From NCBI GenBank assembly GCA_948473335.1, contig CAOKXF010000005.1:1-64000 (forward strand): a stretch of DNA of 64,000 nucleotides, written 5' to 3'. Positions 19,250 through 28,993 of the stretch are shown in pieces; position 1 is the stretch's first letter; the number at the start of each line of letters is the position of its first letter. The DNA is from an uncultured Clostridium sp. (GTDB taxonomy: Bacteria; Bacillota; Clostridia; TANB77; CAG-508). Under the pieces are notes generated by a model, which worked only from the letters and a program-made list of their open reading frames with translations, made no database searches and had not been told where the DNA came from. Position numbers and translations under genes: made by a program.

Positions 19250-21295
19250 TTAAATATCTATTCTATTTCCAAATTTATTTTTAACTCTTATACTTAACAG
19301 TTTATTTTTCTCTAACTCTAGTTTTACATCCTCCTCTAAAATTTCCATTGACAAATCTTGTACTTGCTTCAATATTGGTAAATCTTCAAACAAATTCGCA
19401 ACTTTAAATTCAGGAATTCCATGTTGTTCAGTTCCAAAAAAATCTCCTGTGCCCCTAAGTTGTAAATCTTTTTCAGCAATTATAAATCCATCATTGGTTT
19501 GCGTCATTATTTTCATTCTTTCTATTGTATTTTGGCCTTTACCTTCATATTTTAATATACAATAAGATTTATATTCTCCTCTTCCTACTCTCCCTCTTAG
19601 TTGATGCAATTGTGCTAGTCCAAACCTTTCTGCATTTTCCACTACCATTATACTTGCATTTGGTACATTTACTCCTACCTCTATTACAGTTGTTGATATT
19701 AATATATCTATATTTCCATCTTTGAATTCTTGCATTATAGAATCTTTTTCTTTTGCCTTCATTTTCCCATATACACACTCTACTCTATAGTCACTAAACA
19801 CTTCATTTTTGTATTTTTCTACTAATGTTGTTACTGCTTTTAAATCATTTTCTTCACTTTCCTCTACTAATGGACATACTATATATGCTTGTCTTCCTTC
19901 TTCTATTTGCTTTTTTATAAACCCATTTACTCTTTCTTCCATATTTTTTCGCACTGCAAATGTCTCTATTTTTTTTCTATTTGGTGGCAATTCGTCAATT
20001 ATTGATATATCTAAGTCTCCATACAATATTAATCCTAGTGTTCGTGGTATTGGTGTTGCTGACATTACTAACACATCTGGATTCTGCCCTTTTTCAACTA
20101 TTTTTGTTCTTTGCTTTACTCCAAATCTGTGCTGTTCATCAGTTATTACTAATCCTAAATTTTTGAATAACACATTATCTTCTATCATTGCATGTGTTCC
20201 TATTAATACATCAATTTCTCCATTTTCTAATTTTTCTAATATGTCCTTTTTCTTCTTTGCTGTTAAACTTGATACTAATAATCCACATTTTATCCCTACT
20301 TGTTCAAACATTTCAGTAAAACTTTCTAAATGTTGTGTTGCTAATATTGCTGTTGGGGCCAATAATGCAACTTGATATCCTGACTTTACTGCTTTATATG
20401 CTGTTATCATGGATACTGCTGTTTTCCCAGACCCTACATCTCCTTGTAATAATCTGTTCATATTTTTTTTACTTTCCATGTCTTTATTTATTTCTTTCAA
20501 AACTCTCAATTGTGCATTTGTTAATTTAAATGGTAATAATTCTATTATGTCTTCCATTTTAACTTCTGAATTAAATTGTATACCTTTTTTATCATTTTTG
20601 TATCCGCTTTTTAAGTACAATAATGCTAACTGCATTATTAATAATTCTTCAAATACTAATCTCTTTCTTGCTTCCTTAAATTCACTTAATTCATTTGGAA
20701 AATGTATTTTTTTTATTGCTTCATTATATTTTAATAATTTATATCTTTTTAATATTTCATCTGGTAATGTCTCATTTAATTTTCCATATACTTCACTCAT
20801 TCCAACTTCTATTATTTTTCTTAACGTATTTTGAGATAAATTTTTAGTTAATGGATATATTGGTATTATTTTCCCTGTATTTTTTGTTTCACCTTCAACA
20901 TCAAATGTTGGACTTGCTATCTCTATTCTTCCATTTTTATTTGAAATTTTCCCATAAAATTTGTATTTTTTTCCAGGTATAAATATGTTTTTTAAATATG
21001 TTTGGTTATACCAAATGGCTGTACATATTTCTGTTTCATCTCTTATCATCAATTTACATATTGTCATTTTTCTTGTTTTTATTTCAGTCATTCTTGCTAT
21101 TACTACCGCTTCTATTAATGTCTCTTCTCCATCTGTACATTCACATATTTTTTTAGCTTTACTTCTGTCCTCATATTCTCTTGGGAAATATGTTATTAAG
21201 TCTCCTAATGTATATATATTTAATTTATTTAATAACTTAGCTCTATTTGGTCCTACTGTTTTTATGTATTGTACTTCTTTTCCTAAATTTACCAT
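19250..21295 (-). CDS. recG: ATP-dependent DNA helicase RecG
   Basis: Superfamily 2 helicase that remodels stalled forks and branched recombination intermediates. An N-terminal wedge/OB domain (ETLIEAVVIARMTEIKTRKM) is followed by Walker A GDVGSGKTAVS near residue 285, DEQHRFGVKQR near 388, the SATPIPRTL motif and the C-terminal QLRGRVGRG motif. Length 681 is standard. It heads toward a terminator and follows a phosphoesterase gene by 23 bases. Confidence 0.97.
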   Translation of the reverse strand: MVNLGKEVQYIKTVGPNRAKLLNKLNIYTLGDLITYFPREYEDRSKAKKICECTDGEETLIEAVVIARMTEIKTRKMTICKLMIRDETEICTAIWYNQTYLKNIFIPGKKYKFYGKISNKNGRIEIASPTFDVEGETKNTGKIIPIYPLTKNLSQNTLRKIIEVGMSEVYGKLNETLPDEILKRYKLLKYNEAIKKIHFPNELSEFKEARKRLVFEELLIMQLALLYLKSGYKNDKKGIQFNSEVKMEDIIELLPFKLTNAQLRVLKEINKDMESKKNMNRLLQGDVGSGKTAVSMITAYKAVKSGYQVALLAPTAILATQHLESFTEMFEQVGIKCGLLVSSLTAKKKKDILEKLENGEIDVLIGTHAMIEDNVLFKNLGLVITDEQHRFGVKQRTKIVEKGQNPDVLVMSATPIPRTLGLILYGDLDISIIDELPPNRKKIETFAVRKNMEERVNGFIKKQIEEGRQAYIVCPLVEESEENDLKAVTTLVEKYKNEVFSDYRVECVYGKMKAKEKDSIMQEFKDGNIDILISTTVIEVGVNVPNASIMVVENAERFGLAQLHQLRGRVGRGEYKSYCILKYEGKGQNTIERMKIMTQTNDGFIIAEKDLQLRGTGDFFGTEQHGIPEFKVANLFEDLPILKQVQDLSMEILEEDVKLELEKNKLLSIRVKNKFGNRIDI

Positions 21296-21318
21296 TTTTT
21301 TCTCCGCTTATATATTTT

Positions 21319-22026
21319 TTAGTTCAATTTATAAAGTTCAAAATTCAAACCATCTGCACTAACCAGCTTATATTCAATATCATCAATAATTCCTTCAACT
21401 GCATCTTTTATGGATTCACTATGTAAATGTCCATATAAACATTTTTTAACATTATACTTTTTCATAATTTTAACAAATTCTAATTCCTCATTTTTTATAA
21501 TTTTTATATTTGTAATTGGTGGATAATGCATACATACAATAATTTCTTTTTCTTTACCATATTTGTTAATTCCATCTTTTAATGACAGTTCTAATCTTGC
21601 AAGTTCCCTATTTAATATTTTCTCATTTTCATCTTCTTCTATTGCACTCCATCCCCTTGTTCCTGCTATTATATAGTCCTCACATTCAAATGCATTATTA
21701 TATATAAAATCTATATTTTCAAAATTGTTTTCTTCCAAAAACTTCCTCATACTTGTCACAGTTCCCCACCAATAATCATGATTTCCTTTTAGCATCAATT
21801 TTTTCCCTGGTAATGAATTTAAAAACTCAAAATCTTTTTTTGTATCTTTCAAGTATGTAGCCCATGAAAAGTCCCCTGGTAATAATACTATATCACTACT
21901 GTTGACTCTATCCATCCAATTTATTCTTATTTTTTCTTCATGACCTATCCAGTTTTCTCCAAATATATCCATTGGTTTATCTTGCTCAAATGATAAATGT
22001 AGGTCTGCTATTGCATATATTGACAT
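21319..22026 (-). CDS. Calcineurin-like metallophosphoesterase
   Basis: A 235-residue cytosolic phosphoesterase with the two-metal motifs AIADLHLSF, LPGDFSWA, GNHDYWWG, CMHYPP and GHLHSES in the correct order. It resembles the COG1768-type family of predicted phosphohydrolases common in Clostridia. Substrate unknown. Located between tsaD and recG on the same strand; the ribosome site AAAGGACG is rather far (about 13 bases) from the ATG. Confidence 0.88.
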   Translation of the reverse strand: MSIYAIADLHLSFEQDKPMDIFGENWIGHEEKIRINWMDRVNSSDIVLLPGDFSWATYLKDTKKDFEFLNSLPGKKLMLKGNHDYWWGTVTSMRKFLEENNFENIDFIYNNAFECEDYIIAGTRGWSAIEEDENEKILNRELARLELSLKDGINKYGKEKEIIVCMHYPPITNIKIIKNEELEFVKIMKKYNVKKCLYGHLHSESIKDAVEGIIDDIEYKLVSADGLNFELYKLN

Positions 22027-22092
22027 TCTTTAATTTCGTCCTTTCATTGCGTATAAAGCAATTATAAATCTAAAAATTTATATTGTTTTGAG

Positions 22093-23088
22093 TTATCTTT
22101 CTCCGATTTTTAAGTTTGGTACTGCATTTAATTTCAAATCAGAAATGTCTCCATTCATATATCTATAATATCCTGCTGATCCTATCATTGCTGCATTATC
22201 TGTACATAATTTTAAATCAGGCATATATACTTTTACACCTTGTTTCTCCAATTCTAAAAACTTCTTTCTTAAATATTCATTTGCCGATACTCCTCCTGCT
22301 AATGCCACTACTTTTACACCTGTTTTCTCTATTGCTTTTTTTACATTTTCTGCTAACATTTCTGTTACTACTTTTTCGAAACTTGCACATAAATCTGCTT
22401 TATTTATGTCTGGTTGCTTATGGTATAAATTGATTATTGCTGTTTTTATTCCACTAAAACTGAAATCTAAATTATCCATATGTGTTTTTGGTAATTCTAT
22501 ATTTGCTTGGCCTCCTTTTGCTAATTTATCTATTTTAGGTCCTCCAGGATATCCTAGACCTATTACTCTTGCTATTTTATCAAATGCTTCTCCAATTGCA
22601 TCATCTCTTGTTCTTCCTATTTCCTCGAATTCGCAATAATTCTTGACATGTATTATTTGTGTATTTCCTCCTGATGTCATCATACATAAAAATGGCGGTT
22701 TTAAGTCTTTATGTGTTATATAATTTGCTGCTATATGACCTTCTATGTGATTTACTCCTACTAATGGTTTATTTATTGCATAACTTAAACCTTTTGCATA
22801 TGATAATCCTACTAATAGCGCTCCTACTAGCCCTGGTCCATATGTTGGTGTTATTACATCTATATCATTGAACGTCATTTTTGCTTCTTTTAGTGCTTCT
22901 TCTGTTACCTTTGTTATTGCTTCTATATGATTTCTTGATGCTATCTCTGGTACAACCCCACCATATTGTTCATGTATTTTTATTTGTGTATATACTACAT
23001 TTGATAATATTTCTCTTCCATTTTTTATTACTGCAACTGATGTCTCATCACAGCTTGATTCTATACCCAATGTTATTATTTTTTTCAT
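22093..23088 (-). CDS. tsaD: tRNA threonylcarbamoyladenosine transferase subunit TsaD
   Basis: Catalytic subunit of the t6A37 machinery, transferring threonylcarbamoyl to ANN-reading tRNAs with TsaB and TsaE. ASKHA signatures are [13 protein letters not shown] at the start, the metal motif [11 protein letters not shown] near residue 110, [10 protein letters not shown] and [14 protein letters not shown]. Length 331 is normal. tsaB and tsaE are not in the window. Ribosome site AAAGGAATG precedes the ATG. Confidence 0.97.
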   Translation of the reverse strand: MKKIITLGIESSCDETSVAVIKNGREILSNVVYTQIKIHEQYGGVVPEIASRNHIEAITKVTEEALKEAKMTFNDIDVITPTYGPGLVGALLVGLSYAKGLSYAINKPLVGVNHIEGHIAANYITHKDLKPPFLCMMTSGGNTQIIHVKNYCEFEEIGRTRDDAIGEAFDKIARVIGLGYPGGPKIDKLAKGGQANIELPKTHMDNLDFSFSGIKTAIINLYHKQPDINKADLCASFEKVVTEMLAENVKKAIEKTGVKVVALAGGVSANEYLRKKFLELEKQGVKVYMPDLKLCTDNAAMIGSAGYYRYMNGDISDLKLNAVPNLKIGER

Positions 23089-23178
23089 TTTTTCATTCCT
23101 TTTCTTTTTGTTACTAATTTTATGAATCTATTTTTAAACATCTTTTATTTATGTTCTGCTTTTCTATTGCTTAGGACA

Positions 23179-23913
23179 CTATATATGAAATATAAGTCTT
23201 CCTAAATTTAATATTTGTGTACTTAAATTCGTTATTATTGGTGAAATTATATTACTTGCAATTCCTGTTATCCATATAAATAAAAATATCATATAAAATA
23301 TTCTTTCATTATCTTGAAACCAGTATTTTGCTTTTGTTGGAAGTATTGGTAAAAATATTTTTGAACCATCTAATGGTGGCAATGGTATTAAATTAAATAC
23401 TCCTAATCCTATATTTGTTATTACTGTTGATGATATTAATGTCATTATTACTGATCCTACTGTCGATAATAAAAATTCGCCACTTGCAAATTTAAATATT
23501 GCACAATATATTAGTGTAAATATTATCGCCAATATAAAATTCATTAATGGTCCAGCTAAGGACACTATTGCATCTGCTTTTTCCATTGACATTCTTCTAT
23601 CATAATTTCTTGGATTTACTTGTACTGGTTTTCCCCATCCTATATGTGCAAATATCAACATTGCTAGTCCTAATGGATCTATATGGTCCATAGGGTTTAA
23701 ACTTAATCTTCCTTGCATTCTTGGAGTATCATCTCCTAGCTTGTCTGCAGCATATGCATGTGCAAATTCATGAAATGTTATTGCTAACAATACTCCTGGT
23801 AATGATAGCAATAATCCTAATATTGCTCCTTCTGTTGTTGCATATGTTGATATTGTCCATAATATCATAATCCCTATTAATACATATATTATTCTTCTGT
23901 CAAAATTAAACAT
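23179..23913 (-). CDS. Site-2 protease family (M50) membrane metalloprotease
   Basis: A polytopic membrane zinc protease with HEFAHAYAADKLGD near residue 45 and the second zinc-ligand segment NLIPLPPLDGSKI near residue 180. About five or six hydrophobic segments cover the 244 residues. This YwhC-like subgroup of short M50 proteases lacks PDZ domains and is widespread in Firmicutes. No obvious substrate or anti-sigma factor is encoded nearby. Confidence 0.9.
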   Translation of the reverse strand: MFNFDRRIIYVLIGIMILWTISTYATTEGAILGLLLSLPGVLLAITFHEFAHAYAADKLGDDTPRMQGRLSLNPMDHIDPLGLAMLIFAHIGWGKPVQVNPRNYDRRMSMEKADAIVSLAGPLMNFILAIIFTLIYCAIFKFASGEFLLSTVGSVIMTLISSTVITNIGLGVFNLIPLPPLDGSKIFLPILPTKAKYWFQDNERIFYMIFLFIWITGIASNIISPIITNLSTQILNLGRLIFHI

Positions 23914-23996
23914 TCATCTCTTCCTTTCATATTTTTATCCCCTGTTTATTTTGATATATATTTATCTATAATTAAAATATTTTATAAATTTTTAAT

Positions 23997-24359
23997 CTAT
24001 AACCTATCTGTTTCAAATGATACATATCCTTCATATAAATAACTGTTATCTATGCCTTTCATATATATCTCTCTATCATTTATTTTATTCGTCAAACCTT
24101 GTTTTAGTAATTCTTTAATTTCTATATCTTTTATAGGACTACGTTCCATTGCAAGTAAATAGTCTGTTTTATCAATTTTTCTCCAGTCAGCTACTACATT
24201 CAACTCTTTTTTTAAAATCAAATCAAGTCAAATCCTTGTACTCCTGCGATTTCCTTCTCTAAATGGGTGTGCAATATTCATTTCTACATATTTTTCTATG
24301 ATTTCTTCATATGTTGATTGTGGCATCTTTTCAATATTTTTAATATTTTCTAAAATCAT
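23997..24359 (-). pseudogene. Fic/DOC family remnant
   Basis: The C-terminal half of a Fic-domain protein (AMP transferase). [22 protein letters not shown] leads into the Fic motif, which reads [12 protein letters not shown] instead of the family HxFxxGNGRxxR, so the second glycine is arginine (CGC codon). Five residues later a TGA at 24228-24230 replaces the Trp of RIWLDLILKKEL. The frame then continues intact (NVVADWRKIDKTDYLLAMER...YEGYVSF). The N-terminal part is missing. The ATG at 24359 does follow AGGAGG, so a short peptide could be made, but the enzyme is dead. Confidence 0.82.
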
Positions 24360-24474
24360 CTTTACCTCCTAGCTTTTTCTTGTGTAGGAAAATCAAAAAT
24401 CTTTATGTATGTCTTTAGTCTATATAGTAAAAGGATTATTCATACAAAATAAATTTTTCTGGTTTTATCTTTTT

Positions 24475-26604
24475 TTACATATTATTTTGTATATCATCTT
24501 CTACTTCTTTCATTGCATCAAGAGTATTTTGCAATAATTCATCTAGTTCCCATCCTAGTTGTTCGGCTCCCTTAACAATTATATCTCTTGAACAACCTGC
24601 TGCAAACTTTTTATCTTTGTATTTTTTTCTCAAACTACTTAATTCCATATCTTTTGTACTATTTGATGGTCTCATCTTTGCTACTGCCCAGATTAATCCT
24701 GATAATTCATCAACTGCAAATAGTATTTTTTCCATTTTATGTTCTGGTTCTATTTCACTGCATATTCCATATCCATGACTGCATATTGCATGCACCAATT
24801 CGTCATTTGCATTAATTTCTTTTAACATTTCAGGTGCTTTCTGGCAATGTTCTTCTGGATACATTTCATAGTCAATGTCATGTAACAAACCTGCTAATCC
24901 CCAGAAATCCTCATTTTCATTATATTTCCTTGCAAAATATCTCATAATTTGTTCTACTGTAATTGCATGTCTTATATGAAATTCCTCTTTATTATATTTT
25001 TTTAATAAATTTATTGCTTCTTCTCTATCTATTCTTATTTCATACTTACTTTTATCTGTTACTTTATCTTCATTTTCCACTTTTTGTGATTTTTTGTCAT
25101 TTGAATTACTTAATGGTTTCATTGTTGGAAATAATAAAACATCTCTTATTGATGCTGAATCGGTAAATAACATTATCATTCTATCTATTCCTATTCCTAA
25201 TCCTCCTGTTGGTGGTAATCCTATTTCTAGTGCTTGTACATAATCTTCATCCATCATTCCCGCTTCTTCATCTCCAGCTTCTCTTGCTTCTACCTGTTTT
25301 TTAAATCTTTCATATTGGTCTATTGGATCATTTAATTCAGAAAATGCATTTCCATATTCTCTTCCATCTATAAATACTTCAAATCTCTCTGTTAATCGTT
25401 TGTCTGTTGGCTTTCTCTTAGCTAATGGTGATATTTCTACTGGATAATCATATATAAATGTTGGTTGTATTAATGTTTCTTCTACATATTCATCAAAGAA
25501 CATTGATATTACATCTCCACGTGTCTTTTTTGTTTCATCTGCAAATTTTAGTCCCTTTTCTTCTGCTATTTTTACTGCTTCTTCGTCACTTTCAATTTTG
25601 TTGAAGTCTATTCCTGTTGCTTCTTTTACACTATCTATCATTGTAATTCTTTTCCAACCAGGTGCTAGATTTATTTCTTTTCCTTGATATGTTACTTTTG
25701 TTGTTCCTAACACTTCTTGTGCTGTCCTAGAAAATAATTCTTCTGTTATGTTCATCATATCGTTATAATCTTCATATGCTGCATATAACTCAAGTTCTGT
25801 AAATTCTGGGTTATGCCTTATGTCCATTCCTTCATTTCTAAATACTCTTCCTATTTCATATACTTTATCAAATCCACCTACTATTAATCTTTTTAAATTT
25901 AATTCTAGTGCTATTCTTAAGTACATGTCTATGTTTAAACTGTTATGATGTGTTATAAATGGTCTTGCTGATGCTCCTCCTGATATTGTATTTAATACTG
26001 GAGTTTCTACTTCTAAGTATCCATTTTCTTCTAGTATTTTTCTTATATTTCTTATTATTTTACTTCTTATTACAAAACTCTCTTTTACTTCTGGATTTAC
26101 AATTAAGTCTGTATATCTTTGTCTATAACGTAAGTCTGGGTCTTTTAGTCCATGAAATTTCTCTGGTAATGGTCTTAATGACTTTGATAATAGTACTACT
26201 TCTTTTGCATGTACTGATATTTCTTCTGTTTTTGTTTTGAATACAAATCCAGTTATTCCTATTATGTCTCCTATATCAAATGTTTTGAATTTTTTATAAC
26301 TTTCTTCTCCTAAATCATTTATACTTATATAACTTTGTATATTTTCATCTGAATCTAATATTGTACAAAATGATGCTTTTCCCATTATTCTTTTTGCTAT
26401 TATTCTTCCAGCTACTGTTACATCTTTTTGTTCAAATTTTTCGTATTCTGATTTTATTTCTCCTGCTGTATTTGTTCTATTAAATTTTGTTATTTCATAT
26501 GGGTCTTCCCCTTTTTCTTGTAATTCTGACAATTTTTCTCTTCTTATCTTCATTAATTGATTTAAATCTAATTCTTGTTCTTGATTATTTTTGTTTTCTT
26601 GCAT
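24475..26604 (-). CDS. lysS: Lysyl-tRNA synthetase fused to a C-terminal HD-domain phosphohydrolase
   Basis: Residues 1 to about 495 are a full class II LysRS. It has an OB-fold anticodon-binding domain ([18 protein letters not shown]), motif 2 [18 protein letters not shown] and motif 3 [13 protein letters not shown], ending at the usual [10 protein letters not shown] Lys/Asp/Ser-rich linker leads into a complete HD-type domain from about residue 525 ([14 protein letters not shown]), with [14 protein letters not shown] near 570 and HAICSHGY downstream. Such HD proteins are normally separate genes of about 190 residues. Both parts appear intact with no frameshift at the join. The HD activity could act on nucleotides such as alarmones, but that is speculation. 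Confidence 0.95.
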   Translation of the reverse strand: MQENKNNQEQELDLNQLMKIRREKLSELQEKGEDPYEITKFNRTNTAGEIKSEYEKFEQKDVTVAGRIIAKRIMGKASFCTILDSDENIQSYISINDLGEESYKKFKTFDIGDIIGITGFVFKTKTEEISVHAKEVVLLSKSLRPLPEKFHGLKDPDLRYRQRYTDLIVNPEVKESFVIRSKIIRNIRKILEENGYLEVETPVLNTISGGASARPFITHHNSLNIDMYLRIALELNLKRLIVGGFDKVYEIGRVFRNEGMDIRHNPEFTELELYAAYEDYNDMMNITEELFSRTAQEVLGTTKVTYQGKEINLAPGWKRITMIDSVKEATGIDFNKIESDEEAVKIAEEKGLKFADETKKTRGDVISMFFDEYVEETLIQPTFIYDYPVEISPLAKRKPTDKRLTERFEVFIDGREYGNAFSELNDPIDQYERFKKQVEAREAGDEEAGMMDEDYVQALEIGLPPTGGLGIGIDRMIMLFTDSASIRDVLLFPTMKPLSNSNDKKSQKVENEDKVTDKSKYEIRIDREEAINLLKKYNKEEFHIRHAITVEQIMRYFARKYNENEDFWGLAGLLHDIDYEMYPEEHCQKAPEMLKEINANDELVHAICSHGYGICSEIEPEHKMEKILFAVDELSGLIWAVAKMRPSNSTKDMELSSLRKKYKDKKFAAGCSRDIIVKGAEQLGWELDELLQNTLDAMKEVEDDIQNNM

Positions 26605-26640
26605 ATTTATTTTCTCCTTTTTCTCTTTTCAATTTTATAT

Positions 26641-26669
26641 ATTATATAGCAGAATGTAGCAAAAGTAAA
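26641..26669 (-). promoter_or_regulatory. Promoter of lysS
   Basis: TTTACT, a 17-base spacer and TATAAT on the minus strand, followed about 30 bases later by AAAGGAG and the lysS ATG. No T-box leader is visible in this short 5' region. Confidence 0.6.
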
Positions 26670-26698
26670 GATTTTAACCAAATTTTAGCTTAATTAAT

Positions 26699-26745
26699 AA
26701 AATAGAGCATTAACAAAATTTTTGGTTTCGTTAATGCTCTATTTT
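26699..26745 (-). terminator. Rho-independent terminator
   Basis: Sixteen-base arms AAAATAGAGCATTAAC/GTTAATGCTCTATTTT; ends transcription of the small membrane protein genes before the lysS promoter. Could work in both directions. Confidence 0.7.
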
Positions 26746-26806
26746 ATGAGTTGTTTCAAGCATTCTAATTCTTAATTACTTGTACAATTTGAAAATTTAT
26801 GAGTAC

Positions 26807-27022
26807 TTACAAGCAGAATATGATATAACTTGCGATTATCATCAATAATAATATTATCGCTATTTTTTCTGTTTTAGTTTTTCCTCTAAGTATTACAATC
26901 TTTCTGCATTTTTCTTTTATGTAGTCTTTTTCATCTTGGTCTAAATATAGTAATCCTACCATCCCTATCAGTGGAAGAATTGCTACAAAACACAAAATCA
27001 ATTGTTCTAATGCCTTTGCCAT
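26807..27022 (-). CDS. Small membrane protein (71 aa)
   Basis: Two predicted membrane helices (about residues 8-26 and 50-70) with a charged loop DQDEKDYIKEKCRKIV between them. A clear ribosome site (CAGGAG) stands eight bases before ATG. I do not recognise the family. It is paired with a second small membrane protein 41 bases upstream and followed by a terminator. Confidence 0.65.
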   Translation of the reverse strand: MAKALEQLILCFVAILPLIGMVGLLYLDQDEKDYIKEKCRKIVILRGKTKTEKIAIILLLMIIASYIIFCL

Positions 27023-27063
27023 TTTTATTTCTCCTGTCTATAGTTGCGCCTATTATAGAAATT

Positions 27064-27303
27064 TTAAAAAGTTGCCTTAAATAAATCCCATAAAAATCTT
27101 ATAAGTGGAATCTCTATTATGATATAAATAATATCTATTCCTAATGATAATTTTAATGCTATTTTTAGGAAATACTTCTCTTTGATGTCTAATTCCCTTT
27201 TGTACTCCCGAAAAATTTCTACACTATTATGTGTAAATGTTTTTATAAATACTCCTACTATAATCGCTCCAATTAACATGAATCCTAGCAATACTAACTT
27301 CAT
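27064..27303 (-). CDS. Small membrane protein (79 aa) containing a rare CGG codon
   Basis: Hydrophobic helix at residues 3-20, a charged middle (HNSVEIFREYKRELDIKEKY) and a second helix at about 50-70. Ribosome site GAGGAAAGAGT. Residue 32 is encoded by CGG (27210-27208), the only zero-frame CGG I found outside the three frameshift sites. Here it is followed by G, and a +1 shift would end the protein six codons later. Whether the full frame is made is therefore a useful test of how CGG is read. Family not recognised. Confidence 0.6.
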   Translation of the reverse strand: MKLVLLGFMLIGAIIVGVFIKTFTHNSVEIFREYKRELDIKEKYFLKIALKLSLGIDIIYIIIEIPLIRFLWDLFKATF

Positions 27304-27484
27304 ACTCTTTCCTCTCTTTCTGCTATTGGCTCTTTGCCATTTTTTACTATTTTAGTATATCATATTTATGTTAAGTTTTCAATATATTCTATATAATTTA
27401 TGTGTTCTCTTATTTTTTATTTTCTTATTTTTATTTCTATTGCATTTTTTATATAATTGTTAGATAATACCTTTGGTGATTAAA

Positions 27485-28159
27485 TTGACAAGTTTTTTAT
27501 TAAAAATAATTGGTATTATTTCGATGGCTTTTGACCATATAGGTCTTACCATTTTAAATAAACTTTCATTTTTTAATTTAATAGGTAGATTATCTTTTCC
27601 CATATTTGCTTTTCAAGCTACAGAAGGATATGTTCATACTAAAAATTTTAAAAATCATATTATGAAATTATTGTTATTTGCTTGTATTTCTCAAATTCCT
27701 TTTATGCTTTTCATCTCTACTTTTTCAAATGACATATTTTCTTTAAATGTATTATTCACTTTTATTTTAGGATTACTTGCTATTTACTTCTATGATAAAT
27801 CTACAAATAAATTGTTGGGAACTTTATTGGTTCTGCTTTTTGGTATTATTGCTGAATTATTAAAAACTGATTATGGTATTTATGGTGTATTTTTAATGTT
27901 CGTTTTTTACATTTTTAAGAATAAGAAATTTTTAATGATTTTAAGCAGTATAATACTAATGATATTATATTATGGATTTTATGCCTTTAAATTTTATAAT
28001 TTGAAAATTATATATATTTTATATATGCTTTCATCATGTTTTTCTCTTTTCTTTATTAGCATTTATAATAAAAAAGAAGGTCCAAAAATGAAATATTTAT
28101 TTTACATTTTTTACCCTCTACACCTTCTAATTCTATATCTTGCTTCTAAATTTATATAA
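27485..28159 (+). CDS. TraX family membrane protein
   Basis: A polytopic protein with about six hydrophobic segments and the TraX-family opening LLKIIGIISMAFDHIG followed by IGRLSFPIFAFQATEGYVHT. TraX proteins acetylate F-pilin in conjugative plasmids; chromosomal Firmicute members have no established substrate and resemble acyltransferases. The frame opens at 27473 with TTG-GTG, but the TTG at 27485 is four bases after GGTGAT, a good match to the 3' end of 16S rRNA, so I prefer it. One of the few plus-strand genes, with its own terminator. Confidence 0.85.
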   Translation: MTSFLLKIIGIISMAFDHIGLTILNKLSFFNLIGRLSFPIFAFQATEGYVHTKNFKNHIMKLLLFACISQIPFMLFISTFSNDIFSLNVLFTFILGLLAIYFYDKSTNKLLGTLLVLLFGIIAELLKTDYGIYGVFLMFVFYIFKNKKFLMILSSIILMILYYGFYAFKFYNLKIIYILYMLSSCFSLFFISIYNKKEGPKMKYLFYIFYPLHLLILYLASKFI

Positions 28160-28173
28160 TATAATTTCAGGTT

Positions 28174-28226
28174 AAACAGTAGGTGCTAAAAAATATTAAT
28201 CCTCTTTATACACCTACTGTTTTTTA
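28174..28226 (+). terminator. Rho-independent terminator of traX
   Basis: Arms AAACAGTAGGTG and CACCTACTGTTT (12 perfect pairs, loop about 25 bases) followed by TTTTATT on the plus strand, 15 bases after the stop. Confidence 0.7.
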
Positions 28227-28281
28227 TTAAGTTCTTATATCTTTTTAAAACTATTTATTATTACTATCTTATTTTGTTTTT

Positions 28282-28956
28282 TTAAATTAGTATCTTTTCA
28301 ATTAATTCCTTTACCTTCTTTATTCTAGTAATTCCATACATAATTGTTGCTCCTAATACATTTAATATTATATCATCTACATCAAATGTACCACTTTTGG
28401 TAATAAATTGTATACATTCCACTATGAATACAATAATAATCATTGTTAATATGAATTTTTTTATATTATTTATTTTGTCTTTATATAATATTGGTAAAAA
28501 TATTCCAAATGGTGCAAATGCAATTATATTTCCTAATATATTTATTACAACTATACTTAAATTAATATTATTTTCTATATATTTTGTAAAAAAACTTGTT
28601 ATAGTTGCAAATGGTACTATATTACTATAAAATTCAAAATGTTCTTTTGAAAATATTTTTATTTGTCCTTTAAATCCCATTCTTCTATAGTTTCCATCAA
28701 AAAATAGTAATGTTACTAGTAATATTGAATATATTATAAAAATTAATGTTATTCCTATTTTCCTATTTTTTTCTATTTCTATTTTATTTTCTTCTCTTTT
28801 ATTTTTCATTTTCATATCTATATAAACTAAAAGCATTGCTATTATATATATTATTAATTTTTCCTTTATTGGCAATATTAAATTTGGTGCTAAATCTATA
28901 CATATACTAAATAATATTAATAATCCTGCTATCATCAATAATATGTACTTTTTCAT
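28282..28956 (-). CDS. VanZ family membrane protein
   Basis: About five membrane helices and the VanZ-like core: NIVPFATITSFF, NILGNIIAFAPFGIFLPILY, a helix with ECIQFITKSGTFDVDDIILNV, and GATIMYG. VanZ relatives are linked to resistance to teicoplanin and other cell-envelope agents, but the biochemical function is unknown. It lies just downstream of the PadR-controlled FtsW/RodA-like gene (37-base gap), so it is likely part of that operon and responsive to envelope stress. Confidence 0.85.
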   Translation of the reverse strand: MKKYILLMIAGLLILFSICIDLAPNLILPIKEKLIIYIIAMLLVYIDMKMKNKREENKIEIEKNRKIGITLIFIIYSILLVTLLFFDGNYRRMGFKGQIKIFSKEHFEFYSNIVPFATITSFFTKYIENNINLSIVVINILGNIIAFAPFGIFLPILYKDKINNIKKFILTMIIIVFIVECIQFITKSGTFDVDDIILNVLGATIMYGITRIKKVKELIEKILI

Positions 28957-28993
28957 TTTCTCTTCTCCTCTGTTTTTATGCTTTATTTTAAAA

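Noticed and set aside
24228..24230. TGA at a conserved Trp position in fic as a sign of a TGA=Trp genetic code
   Set aside because: Trp is encoded by TGG throughout the window and TGA ends several real genes (padR, ylxR); the fic copy also has lost its N terminus and a motif glycine.
26605..26700. T-box or lysine riboswitch ahead of lysS
   Set aside because: The promoter lies only about 40 bases from the start, leaving no room for such a leader; proS likewise starts inside scpB.
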